Assembly (NCBI GenBank): GCA_964467255.1 | Contig: CAYXPR010000026.1 | Span: forward strand, 1 to 10,343 | From: CAYXPR01 sp964467255 | GTDB lineage: Bacteria > Pseudomonadota > Alphaproteobacteria > Rickettsiales > RGZB01 | DNA: 10,343 nucleotides | Direction of reading: 5' to 3' | Part shown: positions 1 to 6,633 of the stretch, piece by piece | Layout of the letters: the number at the start of each line of letters is the position of its first letter | How positions within the stretch are numbered: the stretch's first letter is position 1 | Notes under the pieces: model-generated | Told to the model about the DNA's origin: nothing | The model's input: only the letters and a program-made list of their open reading frames with translations | The model's database searches: none | Made by a program: the position numbers and the translations under genes

Positions 1-218
1 TGCAGCACATGTAGCATAAAACCATCGCCGCCCAGCGCCAGAATTGCTTTTAGCTTGGGTAGGCGGGAGGGTTTTTCGTCTTTCAGCAGCAGCAGGTTGT
101 AGCGCAGCATTAAACGCTGAAGCGCTTGCTGCGAGGCATCAGAGTCACTCGCTAGCACACCAATGGTGGGCTTGGCGGCGGTTGCTTTTGTGCTTATTTG
201 TTTGGGTGTTTTTTTCAC
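1..218 (-). CDS. nadK: NAD kinase, N-terminal part (runs off the left edge)
   Basis: NAD kinase phosphorylates NAD to NADP in the cytoplasm, using ATP or polyphosphate. Only the first 72 codons are in the window. The start of the fold (TIGVLASDSDASQQALQRL) is followed by LALGGDGFMLHVL at about residues 60-72, which contains the GGDG motif that binds the nucleotide phosphates in this family. The GGDGFML form and the SD near the N-terminus are typical of alphaproteobacterial NAD kinases. I chose GTG at 218-216: an AAGGTG Shine-Dalgarno sequence lies five bases upstream, and the in-frame TAA of the preceding gene is at 230-228, leaving little room for another start. The gene follows the DUF2336 gene by 9 bases, and its ribosome site overlaps that gene's stop codon, so translation is probably coupled. 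The C-terminal NAD-binding part is outside the window. Confidence 0.9.
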   Translation of the reverse strand, partial: MKKTPKQISTKATAAKPTIGVLASDSDASQQALQRLMLRYNLLLLKDEKPSRLPKLKAILALGGDGFMLHVL

Positions 219-227
219 ACACGCACC

Positions 228-1415
228 TTAGCTGGCATTAGAAATTTTAGAATGTTGATGAATCATGCTGATGAAGTACGACAAATTCTCTACACCTTTT
301 TTCTCGGCCTCTGCTTTGAGCAGCAGGCGGCTGATAATCTCTTTCGCGGGGTGGCGCTTGCCAGGAGATTCATGGTCCATCTCGCGCAGCACGCGCACCA
401 CCATCCACACCGCATCGTGGATGTGAATGGGGAATTCCGCTTTTTTATACAGTGCGTTGAAGCCTTCGCCGGAATCGTCAGATAGTAACTTGCGCACGTT
501 AAACACCGGCACTTTGGTGACGCGCGCGAGGCTGACTTCAAACAGGCTTAAGTGACCCATGCAGAGCGCCGAAATGGGCGAGAGCCGCCCTTCATCTTCC
601 AGCTTTTCAATGATGTGGCTGACATTTTCGCTGGCGGCGCGGATGTTTTGTGAAATACCGCTCGATTTTTCCATCTCGTCCACCAGCTTGCGGATATCGT
701 CCTGCGAGGTGAGTCCTAAAAATTTCAGCGTGGCGCTTTCCTTGCTTTTTTCAAACACGGTTTTGAGGTGCGGGTATTTTTTCTCATACTTGCCAAGCAC
801 GAGCTCGCGTATATTGTCAGAGGCTAGCATTACCATTTTTTCAGTGAGCGCGACGGGCAGGGATTCACGCTGCGCCAAACGCTCGGTAATTTCTTTGTCT
901 TCCGAGAAAATATCAAACACGCGGCTAAGGCCCATTTCGGAGAATTTGGCTGAGGCTTTGTTCAGCAGGTGATTCACGACCTGAGAGTTTTCGGTTTCCA
1001 CCAGCGCGTCCGACACTTTTGCAGACACGGTTTCGCGGCTGGAAATGGCTAGCAAACGCTCGGTGCTGTTACTGGAGTGGATGATGTCGACTAAATCCTC
1101 ATCGGTCAGCACACTGGAGAATTGTAGCACCGGTAATGCGACCTGATCGACGTCTTTGGCGAGCGAAAGGATAATGTCGTGCGGTACATCCGGATTATTT
1201 TTAAAATTTTCAGCCAAGGCTTGCCGCACCATCACCTCGGCATCCTGCATCAGCGTGCGGAAAATCTGCTCGGCGAGTTTAATTTGCTGTTCAGAAAATT
1301 GCTTGTCGTTATAGGTGCCGGCGACTTTTTCAAACACCTCCACGCGCACATGGGGGGACTTATCCTCCAGCAGGCGGCTGACGTCTTCCGCGCTTAAATG
1401 AAAATTGGCAGTCAT
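228..1415 (-). CDS. DUF2336 family protein, copy B (upstream of nadK)
   Basis: This 395-residue cytoplasmic protein of unknown function matches the DUF2336 family as I know it. It is largely helical and HEAT-like. The conserved core is QALAENFKNNPDVPHD (about 65-80) followed by VALPVLQFSSVLTDEDLV (about 92-109). A conserved C-terminal block has LSPISALCMGHLSLFE and a later EGFNALYKKAEFP. No signal peptide or membrane segment is seen. The family is mostly alphaproteobacterial and has no established biochemical role. I chose ATG at 1415-1413 with GAGG four bases upstream. A TTG at 1427 would add four residues but would lie almost on top of the candidate promoter's start site. It is paralogous to the next gene upstream (2665-1511) and probably co-transcribed and coupled with nadK. 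Identification is firm at family level only. Confidence 0.85.
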   Translation of the reverse strand: MTANFHLSAEDVSRLLEDKSPHVRVEVFEKVAGTYNDKQFSEQQIKLAEQIFRTLMQDAEVMVRQALAENFKNNPDVPHDIILSLAKDVDQVALPVLQFSSVLTDEDLVDIIHSSNSTERLLAISSRETVSAKVSDALVETENSQVVNHLLNKASAKFSEMGLSRVFDIFSEDKEITERLAQRESLPVALTEKMVMLASDNIRELVLGKYEKKYPHLKTVFEKSKESATLKFLGLTSQDDIRKLVDEMEKSSGISQNIRAASENVSHIIEKLEDEGRLSPISALCMGHLSLFEVSLARVTKVPVFNVRKLLSDDSGEGFNALYKKAEFPIHIHDAVWMVVRVLREMDHESPGKRHPAKEIISRLLLKAEAEKKGVENLSYFISMIHQHSKISNAS

Positions 1416-1439
1416 GGCCCCTCGCAAAGTAAGGCCTTC

Positions 1440-1467
1440 ATTTTACACCAGAATATGAACAAATCAA
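1440..1467 (-). promoter_or_regulatory. Candidate sigma-70-type promoter for DUF2336 copy B and nadK
   Basis: On the minus strand, TTGATT (1467-1462) is followed after 16 bases by TAAAAT (1445-1440). This matches 4 of 6 bases at -35 and 5 of 6 at -10. The predicted start, near 1432, leaves a leader of about 17 bases before the ATG at 1415. It would let copy B and nadK be expressed independently of copy A. The call rests on motif matching only. Confidence 0.4.
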
Positions 1468-1510
1468 AGCGCCCATGCGCGGCGGAGGAAAAGAGTCAGG
1501 AATAGCGGTA

Positions 1511-2665
1511 TTAATGTAACGAAGCTGCGATTTTTGACTTATCGTGCAGCAGCGCGAGCATGTAGCCCATATTGGGAATGGTGCGGTCGTAGCCACGCTC
1601 GGTGATGCGCTGAATCATGCGGCTGGAATACACTTCGCGTTTGCCGGACTGAGGCTCCTCTTCAAGGGCGATACGCACCAGCATTTCGGTGGCTTCCAGC
1701 ATCGTTTCAGGCATGTTGCAGGCGCGGTATAGCGCTTGAAATCCTTGGCCATTGCCCTGGCGAATCAATTTATGAGCGTTTGCCAGCGGAATGCCCGCCA
1801 GCTTGGCCATACCGGTTTCAAAAAATTCAATTTCGCCCTGACACAATGCCCGCAAAATAACGGAATGGGTCAGGCGGTTGTTTAAGAAAAGTTGGTGTAC
1901 GAGCTCTTGGGTTTTCGTGACAGACTCACTCACCTGATGTACGGCCACGGTTGCTTCGGCATGAATGGGGTCGGTAATGCTTTGAGCCAAGCTGTTCGTG
2001 ATGCCAAAACGCTGCGCCAACATGCGCTGCACGCCGCTTGAGGCGGAGGCAATCAGGCGTTCTGCCAGCGCAACGGACATGCCACCATGCTGCACCAAAC
2101 GCTCCAGCACGGAGCCATTTTCTTTGTATAAAATGAAAGCTTGTGCGATGCCGCGCTCATCAATTTGCGCATGAACATTGCCAAACAAAAAGCCCGCGAC
2201 CTGTGCATGACCGGTTGAAATCAGTGCGCGCGATACATCGGCGTTGATGCCAGTGGCACGGCGTGCAATAGCTGAATGGCGAGCCGCTTCACGCGTGGCG
2301 TGCACCAGTTCAATTAAATCTTGTGAGGTCAGCACGGATGAAAACTCAAGCACGGGCAGGGCAACATCCTGTACATCGCGCGCTAGTTTTATCGCCACAC
2401 TGTGCGGCATGTTCGGGTTTTCTTTCAGCTCAAGCGAAAGCACGCGGCGAATGCGGACTTCCATGTCTTCTGATAAAAGGAGCAGGATGTCTTTGACGAT
2501 GTCCATTTCTTCTGCGGTGAAACCACCGGCATTGAACTGAGTACAAATCTGGCGGGCTACTTGCTCGCGCAGCATGACATCTGGTTGCCCAGTGACTCTG
2601 GCAAATTCGTGTAACACAGTTTCCATCTCCCCCTCCGATAACACTACATGGGCGCGGCGGCTCAT
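1511..2665 (-). CDS. DUF2336 family protein, copy A
   Basis: This 384-residue protein is a divergent paralogue of the gene at 1415-228. Both share the core ENPNMPHSVAIKLARDV, then VALPVLEFSSVLTSQDLIEL (about 101-120), and the C-terminal LARALCQGEIEFFE-like block and GQGFQALYRACNMPE. It appears cytoplasmic and helical, and its function is unknown. I kept ATG at 2665 although it has no clear Shine-Dalgarno sequence, because the LS motif at residues 9-10 aligns with the LSAED motif near the N-terminus of copy B. An internal ATG at 2626 has a strong GGAGGGGGAG just upstream, so a shorter product from residue 14 is possible. The gene lies 95 bases upstream of copy B's start on the same strand. The gap before it contains an exact CtrA full site, so cell-cycle-type control is plausible but unproven. 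Confidence 0.84.
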   Translation of the reverse strand: MSRRAHVVLSEGEMETVLHEFARVTGQPDVMLREQVARQICTQFNAGGFTAEEMDIVKDILLLLSEDMEVRIRRVLSLELKENPNMPHSVAIKLARDVQDVALPVLEFSSVLTSQDLIELVHATREAARHSAIARRATGINADVSRALISTGHAQVAGFLFGNVHAQIDERGIAQAFILYKENGSVLERLVQHGGMSVALAERLIASASSGVQRMLAQRFGITNSLAQSITDPIHAEATVAVHQVSESVTKTQELVHQLFLNNRLTHSVILRALCQGEIEFFETGMAKLAGIPLANAHKLIRQGNGQGFQALYRACNMPETMLEATEMLVRIALEEEPQSGKREVYSSRMIQRITERGYDRTIPNMGYMLALLHDKSKIAASLH

Positions 2666-2751
2666 GGGTTAATTTTTAGTAAAACTTTCCAAAATTTTTA
2701 GTCATCAATTTCGTATGGGTTTCTCTGCCCTGTACCTTTCGGGATACTCCC

Positions 2752-2773
2752 AAAACGTTAACAAAACGTTAAC
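2752..2773 (-). promoter_or_regulatory. CtrA-type full binding site formed by an 11-base tandem repeat
   Basis: AAAACGTTAAC occurs twice head to tail (2752-2762 and 2763-2773). This creates TTAA-N7-TTAA (2758-2772), with a C after the right-hand TTAA, read on the minus strand as TTAACGTTTTGTTAACG. The sequence exactly fits the known full recognition motif of CtrA, the alphaproteobacterial cell-cycle response regulator. It lies about 90 bases upstream of DUF2336 copy A and is the only such full site I noticed. Use by CtrA is inferred, since TTAA-rich repeats can also arise by chance. Confidence 0.55.
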
Positions 2774-2815
2774 CCGATAGTTTGGATGCGATCCAATGCG
2801 AATCGGGAACGGTGT

Positions 2816-2831
2816 GTTGTATTTTTACAAC
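2816..2831. repeat. Perfect 6-base inverted repeat with 4-base spacer
   Basis: GTTGTA-TTTT-TACAAC is a perfect dyad in the non-coding gap. It could be an operator half-site pair or a small hairpin in a leader transcript. The stem is short and AT-rich, so it is not a terminator. No specific regulator can be named. Confidence 0.3.
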
Positions 2832-2904
2832 TAACAAAACATGTGGGAAAATTTCCTGTCATTGGCTCTCTGCTTCAAAAAAGACATCTTTCGGGGGAAA
2901 AAAG

Positions 2905-2913
2905 ACTATAGCA
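2905..2913 (-). promoter_or_regulatory. Candidate extended -10 element reading toward DUF2336 copy A
   Basis: On the minus strand, TGCTATAGT combines the TGn extension with a 5-of-6 -10 hexamer. No good -35 is seen at 16-18 bases, which is tolerated in extended -10 promoters. It would start RNA near 2898 and give a leader of about 230 bases that contains the dyad and the CtrA-type site; CtrA bound there would act as a roadblock or repressor. Weak motif evidence only. Confidence 0.25.
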
Positions 2914-2958
2914 TTCGCGTATGACAAAGATTTGACGGTTCTGTGAAAGAATCATGAC

Positions 2959-2988
2959 AAAAAAGGCGCCGGTGTTATCCGGCGCCTT
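2959..2988 (-). terminator. Intrinsic terminator of ridA
   Basis: A perfect 10-base-pair stem, AAGGCGCCGG / CCGGCGCCTT (2963-2972 with 2979-2988), encloses the 6-base loop TGTTAT. On the minus strand a run of T follows (2964-2959). It lies 45 bases past the ridA stop codon and separates ridA from the DUF2336 gene downstream. Confidence 0.92.
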
Positions 2989-3033
2989 GAATGTGCCACC
3001 CGCAATGCTGCGAGGGATATTGTTTTTTAAGCC

Positions 3034-3534
3034 TTATTCGATTTCAAAGGTGGCGGCCACTTCCACGCTGGCATCCAGCGGAAGGCTGGCAACCCCATAG
3101 GCCACGCGGGCATGACGGCCTTTTTCTTCACCAAACAGGTCAATAATCAGCTTTGAAGCACTATTGGCCACCAGTTGCGGGCTGGTGAACTGCGGCGTAA
3201 CGCTGACAAGTATTTCTAATTTAAGGGTTTTTTTGACTCTATCGAGGTTTCCGCCTACCGCCGTGTTCAGGCAGGAAAGCACGTTCACGGCGCAGGCATA
3301 GGCTGCGGCCTCGGCTTCGACCTGAGTGGCTTTGCCGCCGACCTGACCCGTGGCAACGAGCTGGCCGTTTTTAAACGGAAGCTGGCCAGAGATAATCACC
3401 TGATTGCCGCTGATGGTGAAGGGAACGTATAAAGCACCAGCGGGTGCTTTGGCTTCCGGCAGGGTGAGGCCAAGTTCTTTCAGGCGGGCGTTGATGCTGC
3501 CGCTGCTTGCTGTGGCTTTTGCTGTCGCTGACAT
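3034..3534 (-). CDS. RidA family (YjgF/YER057c/UK114) protein
   Basis: RidA-family proteins are trimers. The archetype hydrolyses reactive enamines and imines formed by PLP enzymes such as threonine dehydratase. This 166-residue protein belongs to the longer branch of the family (about 150-160 residues): GALYVPFTISGNQVIISGQL near residues 33-52, then the C-terminal block GRHARVAYGVASLPLDASVE (139-158). Arginine 143 is in the region of the conserved substrate-carboxylate-binding Arg. I chose ATG at 3534 because AAGGAG lies nine bases upstream. The gene appears monocistronic, with its own terminator. It is divergent from the virB2-like gene across a 223-base region that contains a Pho box oriented away from ridA. 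True imine deaminase activity is not assured for this branch, so I give no gene symbol. Confidence 0.92.
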   Translation of the reverse strand: MSATAKATASSGSINARLKELGLTLPEAKAPAGALYVPFTISGNQVIISGQLPFKNGQLVATGQVGGKATQVEAEAAAYACAVNVLSCLNTAVGGNLDRVKKTLKLEILVSVTPQFTSPQLVANSASKLIIDLFGEEKGRHARVAYGVASLPLDASVEVAATFEIE

Positions 3535-3642
3535 GGTGAGTCACTCCTTGCTGTATATAGAGTACGGGTTGTCTGGATGGCTGAATATGCCGCCTTCCTG
3601 CCGCCTTGGCAACAGTATTATGCCGGAAGTTCTTCACGGAAA

Positions 3643-3670
3643 CGTCATGATTCTGTCATCAAACTGTCAC
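3643..3670 (+). promoter_or_regulatory. Pho box (PhoB-binding direct repeats)
   Basis: CTGTCATCAAACTGTCAC (3653-3670) matches the Pho box consensus CTGTCATAWAWCTGTCAY at 17 of 18 positions; only position 8 differs. A further GTCAT at 3644-3648 gives three GTCA units at an exact 11-base pitch (3644, 3655, 3666), the spacing used by tandem PhoB dimers. The box is oriented toward the virB2-like gene. Confidence 0.72.
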
Positions 3671-3677
3671 AATTCTT

Positions 3678-3686
3678 TGTTACACT
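3678..3686 (+). promoter_or_regulatory. Extended -10 of the Pho-type promoter for the virB2-virB4-virB6 set
   Basis: TGTTACACT contains the TGn extension and -10 hexamer TACACT (3681-3686). It begins exactly 10 bases after the Pho box, the placement found in PhoB-activated promoters where the box replaces the -35. Start near 3693 would give a leader of about 65 bases before the pilin ATG. A second possible -10 (TAATAA near 3736) has a poorer context. Confidence 0.6.
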
Positions 3687-3757
3687 GACCCCAAGTTCAA
3701 TAAAACGTGCAGTTTTTGGTTGGCACAGAAATTCTAATAAATTGTAAGGAGACAAAC

Positions 3758-4063
3758 ATGATGAAATCAATACATATGAAACGTTCACTGGCGCTGGTCG
3801 TATTCGGCCTTGCGCTCGCTATGCTTCCTGGCAGCGCCTCGGCTGCTGTGGCCATGGACGCAATCGTTTGCAACGCAGTAAAATTCGTTACGGGCCCGAC
3901 GGGCGCCGCTATTGCAACGGTTGCTATTCTTATTCTTGGCGTTGCCGCCTTCTTCGGTAAGGTAACGTGGGGTCTTGCTGTTCTGGTGGCCATCGGTATG
4001 GCCGGCCTGTTCGGTGCTGCCGCTATTGCGAAAGCAGTATCGGGTCAGACCGCCTGCGCATAA
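3758..4063 (+). CDS. virB2: VirB2/TrbC-like type IV secretion pilin
   Basis: This is probably the major pilin subunit of a type IV secretion system. The 101-residue precursor has a basic N-terminus, a hydrophobic stretch and the signal peptidase site PGSASA-AV after residue 29. The mature chain of about 72 residues has two hydrophobic helices (about 47-66 and 71-93) separated by a short GKVTWG turn, which is the VirB2/TrbC architecture. Two cysteines lie near the mature ends (C38, C100). I chose ATG at 3758 because AAGGAG ends six bases upstream; a GTG at 3707 would put 17 residues before the signal peptide and lacks such a site. The gene is followed by a strong terminator and then virB4. The call rests on architecture and neighbours, as VirB2 sequences are poorly conserved. 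Confidence 0.82.
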   Translation: MMKSIHMKRSLALVVFGLALAMLPGSASAAVAMDAIVCNAVKFVTGPTGAAIATVAILILGVAAFFGKVTWGLAVLVAIGMAGLFGAAAIAKAVSGQTACA

Positions 4064-4080
4064 ACACCGCAGAGAAGTTC

Positions 4081-4113
4081 AAAAAACCGCCGGAGAAATC
4101 CGGCGGTTTTTTT
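4081..4113 (+). terminator. Strong intrinsic terminator between pilin and virB4
   Basis: CCGCCGG (4087-4093), loop AGAAAT, and CCGGCGG (4100-4106) form a perfect GC stem. The flanking A6 and T7 runs extend it to 13 base pairs, and the T run completes an efficient terminator. It lies 18 bases after the pilin stop. It should make the pilin transcript far more abundant than the ATPase message, either by partial read-through or by use of a separate virB4 promoter. Confidence 0.92.
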
Positions 4114-4114
4114 A

Positions 4115-4143
4115 TAGGCAGTTGTCTTTAAATTCAGTATATT
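4115..4143 (+). promoter_or_regulatory. Candidate virB4 promoter, possibly giving a leaderless mRNA
   Basis: TAGGCA (4115-4120, 4 of 6 against the -35 consensus) is followed after 17 bases by TATATT (4138-4143, 5 of 6 against the -10 consensus). The predicted start is about 4150-4152, essentially at the virB4 ATG. This agrees with the absence of any Shine-Dalgarno sequence before virB4. Motif evidence only. Confidence 0.35.
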
Positions 4144-4151
4144 GATAGCCT

Positions 4152-6632
4152 ATGTTTGCCATACTTGATAAAGCGGCGCGTACCAACGAGGATCGGCAGG
4201 AAGCTGCCGTCGAGGAGTTTATTCCGCTTGCGTGCCACTATGACCCCACCACGCTGATAACAAAAAACGGCGAACTTCTTCAGACCATTAAAATCACCGG
4301 TTTTAGCTTTGAAAGTGTGAATGCAGGCGATGGGGAGAAAAAAACCCTGCGCCACGTGATTCGTGACGCCGTGCAGGCCAGCATCAAAACCAATGATTTT
4401 GCACTCTGGATTCATACGGTGCGCCGCAAAAAAGATCTTTCCGGTGGCGGAAAATACACGCCCGGCAGTTTTGAAGATTATGTGCACCGCGCATGGGGAA
4501 AGCGCCATGACTGGGAACATAAATATGTGAACGAGTTGTACATTACAATAATCTGCGAAGGTCAGAATTTTAACCTGAGCGCCAAGAACTTTACACGCAC
4601 CCTTTTCTTTCTGGCAGAGCGGAAATACCATCTGAAATGCATGGAAGAGGCGCATAAAAAACTCGACGAAGCGGTGGGGGGTATTCTAAGCACACTAAAG
4701 GGCTTCGGCGCACGCCGACTGGGTATTTTGGAGCATCGCGGTGTGAGTTATTCCGAGCCGTTACAGTTTTTCGGAAAAATTGTGAACCTCTATGAAAAAC
4801 CAACGCCTGTGCCGGTGATGGATATTTCTACCTATTTGCCAACGCATGAAATTGCCTTTGGCTTTAACGTGCTGGAGGTGAAAGGCGAAACGGGCCGGCA
4901 CTTCGGTACGGTGTTGACGGTAAAGGAATACCACGATGTGAGTTCATCGGCGATTGATACGTTTCTTCAGCTTGAGGAAGAATTTATTATCACGGAAACA
5001 TTTGATTTTATTAATAGTGAGAAAGCGCTTAAAAAATTTGAGCACCAGCAGTATCTGATAAAGCTGAGTGGCGATACCGAATTTTCAGATATTTCAGGCA
5101 TGACGGATATTATGCAGAGTAACCGTGGCCGGTCCGTGGATTTTGGTGAGCATCAAATTAGCATTATGTTGCTGAACGACTCGCTGCCAGATTTGGAGCG
5201 GCAAGTGAAGCAGACGTTTGATGCGTTTCGCCGCGTGGGTATTGTGGCAGTGCGCGAAGACGTGATGATGGAAGAGGTTTTTTGGTCGCAGTTGCCTGGG
5301 AATTTTGAATTTTTGCGCCGGCTTTCGCCGATTAACACCCGCCGCATTGGCGGCTTTGCCTCGCTCTATAATTTTCCGGCCGGCAAGCTCGATAACAACC
5401 ACTGGGGCCCTGCGACGACGGTGTTCTATACCCGTGCGGGTACCCCGTATTTCTTCAGCTTCCATGTGGGCGATAATGGCCATAGCATGATTATCGGCCC
5501 GTTCGGTGCCGGCAAAACCGTGCTACTCAACTTCCTTGTGTGCGAATCGCGCAAATTTAATAATAGGCTTTTCTTTTTTGATCAGGAACGTGCGTCGGAA
5601 CTTTTTATTCGTGCGGTGGGTGGAAATTATCGCCGTATGATGAAAAAGCCACCATCAAACCAATTGCGGATGAATCCGCTACAAATGTCGGACACACCGC
5701 AGAACCGAAGCTTTCTGAGGGCCATGCTACAATATATGGCGATGGACGAAAGCCTGCAGGTCAGTGAACAAGATAGGCAGCTTGCCGAACAGGCGGTGGA
5801 ACATATTTTCTTATTGCCGCAGCCAGAGCGTCGCCTTTCAAATGTGATTCCGAAATTCTGGCCACAAACAGAATTGCCCAAAGCCCCCGTTGCGGTAAGT
5901 GCGGATCCTTTCGCGGCGCTTTCCGGCACGGGCTCTGTTCCTGTGCAGGAGGTCAGCTGGCAGCGTATGGCGCGGTGGTACGGGCAAGGTGAATATGCGC
6001 ATATTATGGATAGTCCCCACGACGAGCTGGTATTCAATCAAATGGTGTATGGCTTTGGGATGACCGAAATAGTGAAAGAGAGAAGGGCCCTCATTCCTAT
6101 TTTTTCATACTTGATTCATCGTATTCGCCAAACACTGGATGGCACCCCGACGATGATTGTGCTCGATGAAGCCTGGTCTTTGGTGGATAACCCCGTTTTT
6201 GCCTCGTTTATTCCAGCGTGGCTCGATGATTTGCGGGCCAATAATGCGGTGGTGATTTTTGCGACAGAGAGTGTAGACAACATAAAAGAAAGCTCTATTA
6301 CTCAGCCGGTTACCCAAAAAATGGCCACCCAAATTTACCTACCAAACCCCCGCGCGACCGAGGCATATCGTTCGGTGTTTGGCTTAAATAATGTGGAGTT
6401 TGAATTACTTAACTCCATGAGTGGCTCGCGGCGCGAATTTTTGCTGAAACACCACCAAGAAGCGGTGGTTGCAACCTTGGATTTGAGCGGAATGCATGAT
6501 ATAATTGCCGTGCTTTCTGGCAACAAGGAAAGCATCGCCCTCATGGAGAATATTATGCTCGATGTTGGGGATGACGCCAGCAAGTGGCTTCCCATATTCC
6601 GGGAAAGAGCCAGCAAAAAACAGAAAGGCTAA
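4152..6632 (+). CDS. virB4: Type IV secretion ATPase VirB4 (CagE/TrbE/VirB family)
   Basis: VirB4 is the conserved hexameric ATPase at the cytoplasmic face of type IV secretion systems, driving pilus assembly and substrate transfer. At 826 residues it has normal length. The N-terminal VirB4 domain runs from about residue 20 to 400, with FWSQLPGNFEFLRRLSPINT in its usual place. The RecA-like ATPase domain follows: Walker A GPFGAGKT at 449-456 and Walker B MIVLDEAW, with the acidic pair D672-E673. A Pro/Ala-rich loop near 575-600 (KAPVAVSADPFAALSG) looks like a lineage insertion. The N-terminus shows no VirB3 fusion. ATG 4152 is the only practical start, as an in-frame TAG lies at 4146-4148, and it has no Shine-Dalgarno sequence. 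The stop is separated from virB6 by one base, so the two are probably translated together. Confidence 0.97.
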   Translation: MFAILDKAARTNEDRQEAAVEEFIPLACHYDPTTLITKNGELLQTIKITGFSFESVNAGDGEKKTLRHVIRDAVQASIKTNDFALWIHTVRRKKDLSGGGKYTPGSFEDYVHRAWGKRHDWEHKYVNELYITIICEGQNFNLSAKNFTRTLFFLAERKYHLKCMEEAHKKLDEAVGGILSTLKGFGARRLGILEHRGVSYSEPLQFFGKIVNLYEKPTPVPVMDISTYLPTHEIAFGFNVLEVKGETGRHFGTVLTVKEYHDVSSSAIDTFLQLEEEFIITETFDFINSEKALKKFEHQQYLIKLSGDTEFSDISGMTDIMQSNRGRSVDFGEHQISIMLLNDSLPDLERQVKQTFDAFRRVGIVAVREDVMMEEVFWSQLPGNFEFLRRLSPINTRRIGGFASLYNFPAGKLDNNHWGPATTVFYTRAGTPYFFSFHVGDNGHSMIIGPFGAGKTVLLNFLVCESRKFNNRLFFFDQERASELFIRAVGGNYRRMMKKPPSNQLRMNPLQMSDTPQNRSFLRAMLQYMAMDESLQVSEQDRQLAEQAVEHIFLLPQPERRLSNVIPKFWPQTELPKAPVAVSADPFAALSGTGSVPVQEVSWQRMARWYGQGEYAHIMDSPHDELVFNQMVYGFGMTEIVKERRALIPIFSYLIHRIRQTLDGTPTMIVLDEAWSLVDNPVFASFIPAWLDDLRANNAVVIFATESVDNIKESSITQPVTQKMATQIYLPNPRATEAYRSVFGLNNVEFELLNSMSGSRREFLLKHHQEAVVATLDLSGMHDIIAVLSGNKESIALMENIMLDVGDDASKWLPIFRERASKKQKG

Positions 6633-6633
6633 T

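Larger units (their letters stand above)
2666..3033. other. Intergenic region between DUF2336 copy A and ridA
   Basis: I see no credible gene in these 368 bases. The part next to the DUF2336 gene is AT-rich. Then come a short dyad GGGATACTCCC (2741-2751), the CtrA-type tandem repeat (2752-2773), a GANTC methylation-type site GAATC (2800-2804), a perfect dyad GTTGTA-TTTT-TACAAC (2816-2831), a candidate extended -10 on the minus strand (2905-2913), a second GAATC (2949-2953) and the ridA terminator. The longest plausible minus-strand micro-ORF here is about 18 codons and has no support. The gap is long for a bacterial intergenic region and rich in regulatory-looking sites. Confidence 0.7.

Noticed and set aside
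2666..2898. Small minus-strand ORF or leader peptide before DUF2336 copy A
   Set aside because: The best candidate is about 18 codons with no convincing ribosome site or recognisable content.
2949..3653. GAATCATGAC (2949-2958) and its reverse complement (3644-3653) flanking ridA, considered as ends of a mobile cassette
   Set aside because: Ten-base matches within 700 bases are expected fairly often by chance. No target duplication or transposase is present, and the right copy is part of the Pho-box repeats.
3707..3757. Longer pilin beginning at GTG 3707
   Set aside because: AAGGAG six bases before ATG 3758 and the immediate signal peptide favour the shorter form.
4134..4655. 173-residue minus-strand reading frame opposite virB4
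   Set aside because: It lies wholly antisense to the well-supported VirB4 N-terminal domain and shows no family motifs.
6505..6633. Longer virB6 beginning at ATG 6505, inside virB4
   Set aside because: It would add 43 residues before a clear signal-like N-terminus. The ATG at 6634 has a good ribosome site and a one-base gap to the virB4 stop.
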